From the NCBI RefSeq assembly GCF_024753285.1, contig NZ_JANUGW010000007.1, positions 124,001 to 188,000 on the forward strand: a stretch of 64,000 nucleotides of DNA, in the 5' to 3' direction. The first letter of the stretch is position 1, and each line of letters opens with the position of its first letter. This stretch comes from Massilia pinisoli (lineage in GTDB: Bacteria > Pseudomonadota > Gammaproteobacteria > Burkholderiales > Burkholderiaceae_D). The notes under the pieces were generated by a model. That model searched no databases. It saw only the letters and a program-made list of their open reading frames with translations, and was not told the origin of the DNA. Both the position numbers and the translations under genes were made by a program. This document shows, one piece after another, positions 22,623-32,049 of the stretch.

Positions 22623-25160
22623 ATGAAACTGATCGTCATCGGCCACGGCATGGTGGGCCACAAATTCCTCGAAACCCTGTTCGCGGAAGCCGCGCAGTCG
22701 GCGCACTTCCACGTCACCGTGCTGTGCGAGGAACCGCGTCCGGCCTATGACCGCGTGCACTTGTCCTCGTACTTCTCGGGCACGACGGCCGACCAGTTGT
22801 CGCTCGTCGCTCCAGGCTTCTTCGAGAAGCATGCGGGCCAGATCGACCTGAAGCTGAACGCGCAGGCCGTGGCGGTCGATCGTGCTGCGAAGACTGTCAC
22901 CTTGGCCGACGGCGCCGTGCTGGCCTACGACAAGCTCGTGTTCGCGACCGGTTCGTACCCGTTCGTGCCGCCCGTCCCGGGCAAGGAACGCAACGACATC
23001 TTCGTCTACCGCACCATCGAAGACCTGGAAAAGATGACGGAATGCGGCGCCCGCTCGAAGTCCGGCGTCGTCGTGGGCGGCGGCCTGCTGGGCCTCGAAT
23101 GCGCCAAGGCGCTGCGCGACATGAGCCTCGACACGCACGTCGTCGAATTCGCACCGCGCCTGATGGCCGTGCAGGTCGACGACCTGGGCGGCCGCGTGCT
23201 GCGCAACAAGATCGAGGCGCTGGGCGTTTCGGTGCACACGCAGAAGAACACGCTGCGCATCGTGGACGGCGAGTCGGCCACGCACCGTATGGAATTCGCG
23301 GACGGCAGCTTCCTCGAGACGGACATGATCGTGTTCTCGGCCGGCATCCGCCCGCGCGACGAACTGGCGAAAGCTGCCGGCCTGGAACTGGGTCCGCGCG
23401 GCGGCGTCGCCATCGACGCCTCTTGCCTCGCGTCCGACCCGCACGTCTACGCTATCGGCGAGTGCGCATCGTGGGGCGGCCAGACGTTCGGCCTCGTCGC
23501 GCCGGGCTATGAAATGGCCCGCATCGTCGCGCGCGCGCTGATCGGACAGGAAGCCGAGTTCGCCGGCGCCGACATGAGCACGAAGCTGAAGCTGATGGGC
23601 GTGGACGTCGCGTCGATCGGCGACGCCCACGGCAACACGCCGGGCGCGCGCAGCTTCCAGTTCACGGACGAGCGCAAGCAGGTCTACAAGAAGATCGTCG
23701 TGTCCGACGACGGCAAGAAGCTGCTGGGCGCCGTGCTGATCGGCGACGCCGCCGAATACGGCAGCCTGCTGCAGATGATGCTCAACGATATGGAGCTGCC
23801 GGAGTCGCCGGAATTCCTGATCCTGCCGCAGGCCGAAGGCGGTGCCCGTCCCGCACTGGGCGTGGAGGCCCTGCCGGCATCGGCGCAGGTCTGCTCCTGC
23901 AACGCCGTCAGCAAGGGCGTGATCGCCGACGCCGTCGCGGGTGGCGCCTGCGACATCGGCGCGATCAAGTCGTGCACGAACGCGGGCACGTCGTGCGGCG
24001 GCTGCGTTCCGCTCGTCACGCAGATCATGAAGTCCGAGATGGCGAAGGCCGGCATGGCCGTCAACAACCACCTGTGCGAACACTTCCCGTACTCGCGCCA
24101 GGAAATCCATCACCTCGTGCGCGTGGGCGGCATCAAGACCTTCGGTGAGCTGCTGCACAAGCACGGCAAGGGCCTGGGCTGCGACATCTGCAAGCCGGTT
24201 GCGGCAAGCGTCCTCGCGTCGACGTGGAACGACTTCGTGCTGAAGCCCGAGCACGCGAGCCTGCAGGATTCGAACGACTACTTCCTCGGCAACATCCAGA
24301 AGGACGGCACCTATTCCGTCGTGCCCCGGATGCCGGGCGGTGAAGTCACGCCGGAAGGCCTGATCGCCGTGGGCCAGGTCGCCAAGAAATACGGCCTGTA
24401 CACGAAGATCACGGGCGGCCAGCGCGTCGACCTGTTCGGTGCCCGCGTGGACCAGCTGCCGGCGATCTGGGAAGAGCTGATCGCGGCCGGCTTCGAGTCG
24501 GGCCATGCGTACGGCAAGTCGCTGCGCACGGTGAAATCGTGCGTGGGCTCCACGTGGTGCCGCTACGGCGTGGGCGATTCCGTCGGCTTCGCCATCGCGC
24601 TGGAAAACCGCTACAAGGGCCTGCGCGCGCCGCACAAGATCAAGTTCGGCGTGTCGGGCTGCACCCGCGAATGCGCCGAGGCGCAGGGCAAGGACGTGGG
24701 CCTGATCGCGACGGAGAAGGGTTGGAACCTGTACGTGTGCGGCAACGGCGGCATGAAGCCCCGTCACGCGGAACTGATCGCGTCGGACCTCGACGAAGCG
24801 ACCGTGGTGAAACTGGTCGACCGCTTCCTCATGTTCTACGTGCGCACGGCCGACCGCCTGCAGCGCACGAGCACGTGGCGCGAGAACCTCGAAGGCGGCC
24901 TGGATTACCTGAAGCAGGTCGTCGTCGACGACAAGCTGGGCATCGCCGCCGAACTGGAAGCGGACATGCAGCGCGTCGTCGACACGTATGCCGACGAGTG
25001 GAAGAACGCCGTCGAAGACCCGGCCGTGCGCCAGCGCTTCCGCAGCTTCGTCAACAGCGAGAACACGGACGAGAACGTCGTGTTCATGCCGGAGCGCGGC
25101 CAGATCCGTCCGGCCACCGTGGAAGAACGCCGCCGCACCATCCCGATTGCCGTCGCCTGA
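22623..25160 (+). CDS. nirB: Nitrite reductase [NAD(P)H] large subunit NirB
   Basis: The 845-residue cytoplasmic enzyme reduces nitrite to ammonium using NAD(P)H. The N-terminal half is an FAD/NAD(P)-binding reductase (VVVGGGLLGLECAKALRDM near residues 145-165; VYAIGECASW). A BFD-type [2Fe-2S] domain follows with the CSC and CTNAGTSCGGC Cys pairs (about 420-460). The C-terminal half is the siroheme/[4Fe-4S] domain with WCRYG and GVSGCTRECAEAQGKD. Length and domain order are standard. nirD follows after 27 bp. Confidence 0.97.
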   Translation: MKLIVIGHGMVGHKFLETLFAEAAQSAHFHVTVLCEEPRPAYDRVHLSSYFSGTTADQLSLVAPGFFEKHAGQIDLKLNAQAVAVDRAAKTVTLADGAVLAYDKLVFATGSYPFVPPVPGKERNDIFVYRTIEDLEKMTECGARSKSGVVVGGGLLGLECAKALRDMSLDTHVVEFAPRLMAVQVDDLGGRVLRNKIEALGVSVHTQKNTLRIVDGESATHRMEFADGSFLETDMIVFSAGIRPRDELAKAAGLELGPRGGVAIDASCLASDPHVYAIGECASWGGQTFGLVAPGYEMARIVARALIGQEAEFAGADMSTKLKLMGVDVASIGDAHGNTPGARSFQFTDERKQVYKKIVVSDDGKKLLGAVLIGDAAEYGSLLQMMLNDMELPESPEFLILPQAEGGARPALGVEALPASAQVCSCNAVSKGVIADAVAGGACDIGAIKSCTNAGTSCGGCVPLVTQIMKSEMAKAGMAVNNHLCEHFPYSRQEIHHLVRVGGIKTFGELLHKHGKGLGCDICKPVAASVLASTWNDFVLKPEHASLQDSNDYFLGNIQKDGTYSVVPRMPGGEVTPEGLIAVGQVAKKYGLYTKITGGQRVDLFGARVDQLPAIWEELIAAGFESGHAYGKSLRTVKSCVGSTWCRYGVGDSVGFAIALENRYKGLRAPHKIKFGVSGCTRECAEAQGKDVGLIATEKGWNLYVCGNGGMKPRHAELIASDLDEATVVKLVDRFLMFYVRTADRLQRTSTWRENLEGGLDYLKQVVVDDKLGIAAELEADMQRVVDTYADEWKNAVEDPAVRQRFRSFVNSENTDENVVFMPERGQIRPATVEERRRTIPIAVA

Positions 25161-25187
25161 TTTATTGACCCGAACAAGGAGAACACC

Positions 25188-25535
25188 ATGCATCGCGATA
25201 TCCAACTGAATCAGTGGAATGCCGTCTGCTCGCTCGACCAGATCGTCCCGGACACGGGCGTCGCCGCCTTGCTGAACGGACGCCAGGTGGCCGTGTTCCG
25301 CGTGGGCGCCGCGGAGCCGCGCCTGTTCGCCATCGATAACTACGATCCGAACTCGGAAGCGGCCGTCCTGTCGCGCGGCATCGTCGGCAGCATCGGCGAG
25401 CGCGTCGTCGTCGCGTCGCCGATCTACAAGCAGCACTTCGACCTGCAGACGGGCGAATGCCTGGAAGCGCCGCATCACTCGGTGTCCAGCTACCCCGTGC
25501 GCGTCGAGGATGGCAAGGTCTGGGTGGGGGCGTAA
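25188..25535 (+). CDS. nirD: Nitrite reductase small subunit NirD
   Basis: The 115-residue protein has the Rieske-like fold of NirD. It lacks the Cys-His pairs that bind a cluster in true Rieske proteins, as usual for NirD. Segments NGRQVAVFRVG, FAIDNYDPNSEAAVLSRGI and SPIYKQHFDLQTGECLE match the family. It partners NirB. Its stop codon TAA abuts the next gene's ATG with no gap, so translation is probably coupled. Confidence 0.95.
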   Translation: MHRDIQLNQWNAVCSLDQIVPDTGVAALLNGRQVAVFRVGAAEPRLFAIDNYDPNSEAAVLSRGIVGSIGERVVVASPIYKQHFDLQTGECLEAPHHSVSSYPVRVEDGKVWVGA

Positions 25536-26786
25536 ATGAAAACGCCACATGCGCATGAAAAACATCCGCGGCTGGTCGTCATCGGCAACGGCATGGCGGG
25601 CATGCGCACGGTCGAAGAGCTGCTGAAGCTCGCGCCCGACATGTACCGCATCACCGTGTTCGGCGCCGAGCCGCACGGGAATTACAACCGCATCCTGCTG
25701 TCGCCCGTGCTCGCCGGCGAAAAGACCGTCGACGACATCATGCTCAACACGCGCGAGTGGTACGACGCCAACGGCATCACCTTGCACGCGGGCGACCCCG
25801 TCGTGCGCATCGACCGCAAGAAGCGCGTCGTGCACGCCGCGTCGGGCCTCGCCGTGCCGTACGACCGCCTCCTGATCGCCACCGGCTCGAAGCCGTTCAT
25901 CGTGCCGGTGCCGGGCCACCAGCTGCCGGGCGTGATCGGCTTTCGCGACATCAGCGACGTCGACACGATGCTCGCGGCCGCGCGCGCGGGCGGGAAGGCC
26001 GTCGTCATCGGCGGCGGCCTGCTCGGCCTGGAAGCCGCGAACGGCCTGCTGCGTCGCGGGATGGAAGTCGCCGTCGTGCACGTGATGGGCAGCCTGATGA
26101 ACCAGCAGCTGGATCCGCCCGCCGCGGAACTGCTGCGCGCGAGCCTCGAGCAGCGCGGCCTGCGCATCCTGCTGAACCGCCAGACCGTCGCCATCGAAGG
26201 CACCGACCGCGTCACGTCCGTGCGCTTCGAAGATGGCGAGTCCGTGGACGCCGACCTCGTCGTGATGGCGGCCGGCGTGCGTCCGAACGTCGAGCTGGCG
26301 AAGGCCGCCGGCCTGCACTGCGAGCGCGCCATCGTTGTCGACGATACGTTGCAGACCTACGACCCGCGCGTGTACGCCGTCGGCGAATGCGTGCAGCACC
26401 GCCGCGCCACGTTCGGCCTCGTCGCGCCGATCTGGGACCAGGCGCGCGTCGCCGCCGCCCACCTCGCGGGCTCGGGCCATCGCCGCTACGTGCAGCAGGC
26501 CACGGCGACGAAGCTGAAGGTGACGGGCGTCGACCTGTACTCGGCCGGCGACATCGTCGGCGGCGAGGGCAGCGAAGACCTCGTGCTGCGCGACCGCCGC
26601 AGCGGCATTTATAAACGCCTCGTCGTCGCGGGCAACCGCCTGACGGGCGCCGTGCTGTACGGGGACGTCGCGGACGGCCCGTGGTATTTCGACCTGATTC
26701 AACAGCGGACGGACATCTCGTCCATCCGCGACCAGTTGCTGTTCGGCCGCGCGCATTCGGATGACGTCGCAGCGCAGGCGGCCTGA
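25536..26786 (+). CDS. FAD-dependent reductase of the assimilatory nitrate reductase system
   Basis: The 416-residue protein resembles the N-terminal FAD/NAD domain of NirB and rubredoxin reductases: VVIGNGMAGMRTVEELL (FAD), AVVIGGGLLGLEAANGLL (NAD) and VYAVGECVQHR. It has no iron-sulphur motif. Between nirD and the nitrate reductase gene it is best read as the electron-transfer subunit (NasB/NasC-like) passing NAD(P)H electrons to nitrate reductase. A role as an accessory nitrite reductase flavoprotein is the alternative. It starts directly at the nirD stop. Confidence 0.87.
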   Translation: MKTPHAHEKHPRLVVIGNGMAGMRTVEELLKLAPDMYRITVFGAEPHGNYNRILLSPVLAGEKTVDDIMLNTREWYDANGITLHAGDPVVRIDRKKRVVHAASGLAVPYDRLLIATGSKPFIVPVPGHQLPGVIGFRDISDVDTMLAAARAGGKAVVIGGGLLGLEAANGLLRRGMEVAVVHVMGSLMNQQLDPPAAELLRASLEQRGLRILLNRQTVAIEGTDRVTSVRFEDGESVDADLVVMAAGVRPNVELAKAAGLHCERAIVVDDTLQTYDPRVYAVGECVQHRRATFGLVAPIWDQARVAAAHLAGSGHRRYVQQATATKLKVTGVDLYSAGDIVGGEGSEDLVLRDRRSGIYKRLVVAGNRLTGAVLYGDVADGPWYFDLIQQRTDISSIRDQLLFGRAHSDDVAAQAA

Positions 26787-26799
26787 CGAGGAGTTTCAC

Positions 26800-29511
26800 A
26801 TGGAGTTGTCCGCGCAGTTTCCCATTGCTTCCACCGTCCGTACCACGTGCCCGTATTGCGGCGTCGGCTGCGGCGTCAATGCCAAGGTCGGGCAGGACGG
26901 CGTCATCGCCATTGCCGGCGACACGGCGCACCCGGCCAGCCAGGGCCGCCTGTGCGTCAAGGGTTCCGCGCTCGGCGAAACGCTCGGCAACCACGGCCGG
27001 TTGCTGGCACCGATGCTGCGAGAAGAAGGCTCTCTGCGCCCCGCGACCTGGGACGAAGCGCTGGACAAGGTCGCGCAAGGCTTCGCGCGCGTCATCGCCG
27101 AGCACGGGCCGGACGCCGTCGCGCTGTACGTCTCCGGCCAGCTGCTGACCGAGGACTACTACGTCGCCAACAAGTTCATGAAGGGCTATGTCGGCAGCGC
27201 GAACATCGACACCAATTCCCGGCTGTGCATGTCGTCCGCCGTGGCCGGCCACAAGCGCGCGTTCGGCGAGGACGTGGTGCCGGGCAGCTACGAGGACTTC
27301 GAGCTGGCCGACCTCGTCGTGCTCGTCGGCTCGAACGCCGCCTGGTGCCACCCCACGCTGTACCAGCGCATCGCGCGCGCGAAGCAGGACCGCCCGGAGA
27401 TGAAGGTCGTCGTGATCGACCCGCGCCGCACCGCCACGTGCGACATCGCCGACCTGCACCTGCCCGTCAAGCCGGGCACGGACGTGTGGCTGTTCGACGG
27501 CCTGCTGGCCCACCTGGCCGAACACGCGACCGACGACGGCTTCATCGACGCCCACACGACGGGTCTGGCGGATGCGCTGGACGCGGCCGGCAAGGCGGGT
27601 TCGCTGGCCGACGTGGCCAAGGCCTGCCGCCTCGATCCGCGCGACCTGGAGCGCTTCTACGCGCTGTTCGCGCAGACGGAAAAAGTCGTGACGGCGTTCA
27701 CGATGGGCGTGAACCAGTCGACCGCCGGCGCGGACAAGGTCAATGCCATCATCAACTGCCACCTGATCACGGGCCGCATCGGCCGCCCCGGCATGGGACC
27801 GTTTTCGCTGACGGGCCAGCCGAACGCGATGGGCGGCCGTGAAGTGGGCGGCCTCGCGAACATGCTGGCCGCGCACATGGACCTCGACGATGCGGCGCAG
27901 CGCGCGGCATTGCAGGCATTCTGGGGCTCGCCGCACGTAGCAAGCAAGCCGGGCCTGAAGGCCGTCGACCTGTTCCGCGCCATCGAGGACGGCAAGATCA
28001 AAGCCGTGTGGATCATGGCGACGAACCCGCTCGTGAGCCTGCCCGACGCCGACCAGGCCAGGCGCGCGCTGGAAAAATGCGAGCTGGTCGTCGCATCCGA
28101 CATCGTCCTCGGCACCGACACGAACGAGGCCGCGCACGTGCTGCTGCCCGCGCTCGGCTGGGGCGAGAAGGACGGTACCGTCACCAATTCCGAGCGCTGC
28201 ATCTCGCGCCAGCGCGCGTTCCTGTCCGCGCCGGGCAGCGCGCGCGCTGACTGGGACATCATGTGCGACGTCGCGCACCGCATGGGTTTCGAAGGCTTCG
28301 AGTTCAAGGGCCCGCACGAGATCTTCGACGAGCACGCGCGCCTCTCCGGCTGGAAGAACGGCACCGAAGGCCAGCGCCGCCGCGTGTTCGACATCACGGG
28401 CCTCGCCGGCATGACGCGTGCCGATTACGACGCGCTCGACCCCGTCCAGTGGCCCGTGCGGACGCCGGGAGAGCGCACGGAGCGGCTGTTCGGCGACGGC
28501 CACTTTGCCCATGGCGACGGCCGCGCGCGCTTCGTGCCCACGGTGCCGCGCGCACCCGCGCACCTGCCGGGCGGCGAGTATCCGCTCGTCCTGAACACGG
28601 GCCGCGTGCGCGACCAGTGGCACACGATGACGCGCACCGGACGTTCGCAGAAACTGGCCGAGCACATCCCGGAACCGTATATCGACATGCACCCGCAGGA
28701 TGCGCTGCTCTGCGGCGTGAAGGCGGGCGAGCTGGCGCGCGTGACGAGCGACTGGGGCGCCGTCGTGGCGCGCGTGCAGCACGGCGGCGGCATCGCGCGC
28801 GGCAGCGTGTTCATGCCGATCCACTGGAGCGGCCAGACAGCGTCGGACGCGCGCGTGGGCACCGTCGTCAACCCGGCCGTCGACCCCGTGTCGGGCGAGC
28901 CGGAATTCAAGCACACGCCCGTGCGCATCGAACCGTTCGGCGTCACGTGGTACGGCTTCATCCTGTCGCGCACGGAACTGCCGCTGCGCGAGGCTGCCAA
29001 CTGGACGCGTGTGCAGGGCAAGGATTTCATCCGCTACGAACTGGCGGGCCGCAAGCCGTTCGCCGCCGCGCACGATTGGGCCCGCAAGCTGCTGGACGTG
29101 CACGACGACGACGCGGACTGGATCGACGTCGAGGACAAGAACGGTGGCATGTTCCGCGCCGTGCACCTCGTCGACGGCCGCATCGAGGCGTGCCTGTTCG
29201 TCGCCCAGCGCGCCGACCTGCCGGCCCGCGCCTGGCTTGCCAGCATGTTCGACAAGGACCAGCTGGAACCGGCCGACCGCATGAGCCTTCTCGCGGGCCG
29301 CGCGAAAGAGCCGGGCTTCGACGCGGGGCCGACCGTGTGCTCGTGCTTCGGCGTGGGCCGCAAGACGATCGAGATCGCGATCCGCCGGGACAATCTGTGC
29401 GACGCGGCCGCTGTCACGGCGTGCACGAAGGCGGGCGGCAACTGCGGGTCGTGCATTCCCGAGATCCGCTCGCTGCTGGCCGAGGCGCAGGCGCAGGCGG
29501 CGGAAGCCTGA
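26800..29511 (+). CDS. nasA: Assimilatory nitrate reductase catalytic subunit (molybdopterin) with C-terminal BFD domain
   Basis: The 903-residue molybdoenzyme reduces nitrate to nitrite in the cytoplasm. The N-terminal [4Fe-4S] site is CPYCGVGCGV with the downstream GRLCVKG. The Mo-coordinating Cys is expected in NSRLCMSSAV. Molybdopterin-binding motifs include GRPGMGPFSLTGQPNAMGGR. A C-terminal [2Fe-2S] BFD-like domain contains CSCFGVGRKTI and CTKAGGNCGSCIPEI, as in Klebsiella-type NasA. ATG 26800 is preferred over an in-frame ATG at 26761 because it follows a GAGGAG site at good spacing and the upstream one lies inside the preceding gene. It ends the nas operon. Confidence 0.97.
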   Translation: MELSAQFPIASTVRTTCPYCGVGCGVNAKVGQDGVIAIAGDTAHPASQGRLCVKGSALGETLGNHGRLLAPMLREEGSLRPATWDEALDKVAQGFARVIAEHGPDAVALYVSGQLLTEDYYVANKFMKGYVGSANIDTNSRLCMSSAVAGHKRAFGEDVVPGSYEDFELADLVVLVGSNAAWCHPTLYQRIARAKQDRPEMKVVVIDPRRTATCDIADLHLPVKPGTDVWLFDGLLAHLAEHATDDGFIDAHTTGLADALDAAGKAGSLADVAKACRLDPRDLERFYALFAQTEKVVTAFTMGVNQSTAGADKVNAIINCHLITGRIGRPGMGPFSLTGQPNAMGGREVGGLANMLAAHMDLDDAAQRAALQAFWGSPHVASKPGLKAVDLFRAIEDGKIKAVWIMATNPLVSLPDADQARRALEKCELVVASDIVLGTDTNEAAHVLLPALGWGEKDGTVTNSERCISRQRAFLSAPGSARADWDIMCDVAHRMGFEGFEFKGPHEIFDEHARLSGWKNGTEGQRRRVFDITGLAGMTRADYDALDPVQWPVRTPGERTERLFGDGHFAHGDGRARFVPTVPRAPAHLPGGEYPLVLNTGRVRDQWHTMTRTGRSQKLAEHIPEPYIDMHPQDALLCGVKAGELARVTSDWGAVVARVQHGGGIARGSVFMPIHWSGQTASDARVGTVVNPAVDPVSGEPEFKHTPVRIEPFGVTWYGFILSRTELPLREAANWTRVQGKDFIRYELAGRKPFAAAHDWARKLLDVHDDDADWIDVEDKNGGMFRAVHLVDGRIEACLFVAQRADLPARAWLASMFDKDQLEPADRMSLLAGRAKEPGFDAGPTVCSCFGVGRKTIEIAIRRDNLCDAAAVTACTKAGGNCGSCIPEIRSLLAEAQAQAAEA

Positions 29512-29547
29512 AACAACGCCTACACATCTCCGGCGTCTTGACCATTC

Positions 29548-29689
29548 GTAGGGTGGACGGGTCTCCCGTCCACGCGTTCAATTCCCGCATGCGTTGCGGC
29601 GACCTTCCTGATCGTTGAACGCGTGGACAGCGGAGCTGTCCACCCTACGATGTGATGGATACCGTCGGGTGGGCGCGGGTGCCCACGCG
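29548..29689. repeat. Interspersed palindromic repeats, copy C (pair plus variant)
   Basis: First hairpin: GTAGGGTGGACGGG-TCT-CCCGTCCACGCG from 29548. Second, inverted: CGCGTGGACAGC-GGA-GCTGTCCACCCTAC ending at 29648. A variant, GTCGGGTGGGC followed by GTGCCCACGCG, follows at 29664-29689. The pair in opposite orientation matches a BIME-like unit. It fills the 196-bp space between the end of the nas operon and the LysR gene. Confidence 0.85.
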
Positions 29690-29707
29690 TGGCAGTGACG
29701 CGGCGGA

Positions 29708-30658
29708 TCAGCGCGCCGGCGGCGCGACGACGCCGAAGGCCTGCGGCACCGCCACGCGCATGATGTCGATGAACCGGCGCAGCCGCGCCGGATAGAAGCG
29801 CGCGGGCGGGTAGATCAGCCAGATCGGCAGCGGCGACGCCTGCCATTCCGGCACCAGTTGCACCAGGCGGCCCGCGTCCAGCTCTTCGCGCAGCGCCCAG
29901 CGCGAACCGATCGCCGCGCCCACACCCAGCACGACCGCATTGCGCATCGCGTACAGATTGTCCGTGTACAGGCGCGGCTGGATGGGCAGCCGCACCGTCG
30001 CCCCGCGCGCCGCATGGGTCAGCGCGACCTCGTCCCGATAGAAATGGCTGACGGCGATCCACGGCAGCCGCGCCAGCTCGTCCGGATGGGCGGGCAGGGC
30101 GCCGCCGTCCAGCAGCGCGGGCGAGCCGACGACGATGCGCGGCACGTCGCCCAGCCGGATCGCCACGACGGACGGATCGGGAATGTCGCCCACGCGGATC
30201 GCGCAATCGATGCCCTCGCCGATGAAGTCGGGCGTGCGGTCATGCAGGGTCCAGTCCACCGTCATGCGCGGATAGCGCGCCAGGTATTCCGCCAGCGGCG
30301 CCACCAGCTGCTGCTGCCCGAACGCGTGCGGCGCCACGACGCGCAGCATGCCCACCGGCTCGTCCACGGCGCCGCGGATCTCGCTCTCGAATTCCTGCCA
30401 CCCCGCGATGAGTTCCTTCGCGCGGGCGTAGCAGCGCATGCCGTCGTCCGTCAGCTTCATCGCGTGCGTCGACCGCTGCAGCAGCCGCACGCCCAGCGAT
30501 TTCTCCAGCGCCTTCAGGCGGCGGCTGATCGTGGGCTGCGTCGTCGCCAGCGCCCGCGCCGCGGCGGACAGGCTGCCGGCATCGACGATACGCACGAACG
30601 TCTCGACCAGCATCATACGGTCGGCAGATGGATTCATGGATGAAAAGTCTGTGTTCAT
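29708..30658 (-). CDS. LysR family transcriptional regulator
   Basis: The 316-residue protein has an N-terminal LysR helix-turn-helix (GSLSAAARALATTQPTISRRL near residues 28-48) and the usual effector domain; the segment MLRVVAPHAFGQQQLVAPL starts the latter. This subtype (AaeR/PgrR-like group with VDWTLHDRTPDFIGEGIDCA) often regulates neighbouring transporter or oxidoreductase genes. The divergent gene is an MFS transporter 98 bp away, a likely target. The effector is not apparent. Confidence 0.93.
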   Translation of the reverse strand: MNTDFSSMNPSADRMMLVETFVRIVDAGSLSAAARALATTQPTISRRLKALEKSLGVRLLQRSTHAMKLTDDGMRCYARAKELIAGWQEFESEIRGAVDEPVGMLRVVAPHAFGQQQLVAPLAEYLARYPRMTVDWTLHDRTPDFIGEGIDCAIRVGDIPDPSVVAIRLGDVPRIVVGSPALLDGGALPAHPDELARLPWIAVSHFYRDEVALTHAARGATVRLPIQPRLYTDNLYAMRNAVVLGVGAAIGSRWALREELDAGRLVQLVPEWQASPLPIWLIYPPARFYPARLRRFIDIMRVAVPQAFGVVAPPAR

Positions 30659-30756
30659 ACGCGTATCGTATAACAGTTTGACGCCGGCTGCTGCTACCCG
30701 GCCGTGGCGTGCCTCCGCATAATGCGATGCAACAACTCACCACTCAGGAGCTCACC

Positions 30757-31971
30757 ATGAACATCGCAACCACGACGGCGACCGTCATCCCGATCCGGCC
30801 CCGGCTGACCTCGCCGCTGATCTTCCTGCTGGCCGCCAGCACGGGCCTGTCGGTCGCCGCGCTGTACTACAGCCAGCCCATCCTGGGCACCCTCGCGGGC
30901 GACCTGCACGCCAGCAACCGGGCGGTCGGCTGGATCCCGACCTTGACGCAGTTCGGCTACGCCCTCGGCCTGCTGTTCCTCGCGCCGCTGGGCGACCGCT
31001 TCGACCGCCGCACGATCATCGTCGTGAAGTCGCTGCTGCTGGCCGTCGCGCTGGTCGCGATCGCCGCCGCGCCGAGCCTGACCGTGCTGCTCGCCGGCAG
31101 TCTCGCCGTCGGCCTGCTCGCGACCGTCGCGCAAGACATCGTCCCCGCTGCCGCCACCTTGGCGCCGCCCGAACATCGGGGCCGAATCGTCGGCACCGTC
31201 ATGACGGGGCTGCTGCTGGGCATCCTGCTGGCGCGCGTCGTGGGTGGCCTCGTGGCCGAAGCGCTGGGCTGGCGTGCCGTGTTCGGCGGCGCGGCCGTCG
31301 TCGCCGCGTTCATGACGGCGATCCTCGCCCGCGGCCTGCCGGGCTTCAAGCCGACGAGCACCGTCGGCTATCCCGCGCTGCTGGCATCGCTCGCCGCGCT
31401 GTGGAAGGAGCACCGGGCACTGCGTCTCGCCGCGCTGGCCCAGGGCCTGCTGGCCGTCGGCTTCTCCGCGTTCTGGTCCACGTTGGCCGTGATGCTGCAC
31501 GGCGCCCCGTTCCATCTGGGCTCTGCTGCCGCCGGTTCGTTCGGCCTGGCCGGTGCCGTCGGCGCGCTGGCCGCGCCGTTCGCCGGCCGCCTGGCCGACC
31601 GTCGCGGTCCGCAATGGGTGACCCGCCTCGGCGCCACGTTGAGTGTCGCGTCGTTTGCCGTCATGTTCGCGCTGCCGTCGCTGTCGCCGCAGGCGCAACT
31701 CGTGCTGCTGGCGCTGGCCACCGTCGGCTTCGACCTGGGCGTGCAGGCGAGCCTGATCGCGCACCAGACCATCGTCTACGGCATCGCCCCGGAAGCCCGC
31801 AGCCGCCTGAACGCGATCCTGATGACGACCATGTTCGTGGGCATGGCGACGGGCGGCGCGCTGGGTGCCCAGGCGCTGGCCGCGTGGGGCTGGAATGGCG
31901 TCGTCGCGCTGGCTGTCGTGTCGAGTCTTGCGGCGCTGGCGGTGCGGATGCGGGCGGCGGCCGGTAAGTAA
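30757..31971 (+). CDS. MFS transporter, probable drug or metabolite efflux
   Basis: The 404-residue membrane protein has 12 predicted helices. The MFS loop 2-3 signature appears as LGDRFDRRTIIV (residues about 84-95). It starts at ATG 30757 after a CAGGAG site. The family branch (YYSQPILGTLAGDLHAS; VAQDIVPAAATLAPPEHRG) is the one usually annotated as MFS efflux or arabinose-like permeases. Divergence from a LysR gene suggests inducible efflux. Substrate cannot be assigned. Confidence 0.9.
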   Translation: MNIATTTATVIPIRPRLTSPLIFLLAASTGLSVAALYYSQPILGTLAGDLHASNRAVGWIPTLTQFGYALGLLFLAPLGDRFDRRTIIVVKSLLLAVALVAIAAAPSLTVLLAGSLAVGLLATVAQDIVPAAATLAPPEHRGRIVGTVMTGLLLGILLARVVGGLVAEALGWRAVFGGAAVVAAFMTAILARGLPGFKPTSTVGYPALLASLAALWKEHRALRLAALAQGLLAVGFSAFWSTLAVMLHGAPFHLGSAAAGSFGLAGAVGALAAPFAGRLADRRGPQWVTRLGATLSVASFAVMFALPSLSPQAQLVLLALATVGFDLGVQASLIAHQTIVYGIAPEARSRLNAILMTTMFVGMATGGALGAQALAAWGWNGVVALAVVSSLAALAVRMRAAAGK

Positions 31972-31989
31972 TCAGATTGGAGAATCGAC

Positions 31990-32023
31990 CAGCGCCAGGC
32001 CACGGCAACGCGGCCTGGCGCTG
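31990..32023. terminator. Intergenic hairpin between convergent genes
   Basis: A perfect 12-bp inverted repeat, CAGCGCCAGGCC / GGCCTGGCGCTG, with a 10-nt loop sits between the MFS gene end and the downstream gene end on the other strand. There is no T tract on either side, so it may act as a transcript-end stabiliser or Rho-assisted terminator. Confidence 0.5.
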
Positions 32024-32049
32024 GGCCGTCAGCGCAGCATCGCCGTGGG

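Noticed and set aside
22485..26756. Very long open frame on the minus strand across nirB, nirD and the reductase gene
   Set aside because: Composition is His/Arg/Ala/Val-rich with no domain; it is the antisense of clear nas/nir genes and reflects high GC content.
26212..29166. 984-codon minus-strand frame opposite nitrate reductase
   Set aside because: No recognisable domain and biased composition; nitrate reductase on the plus strand is unmistakable.
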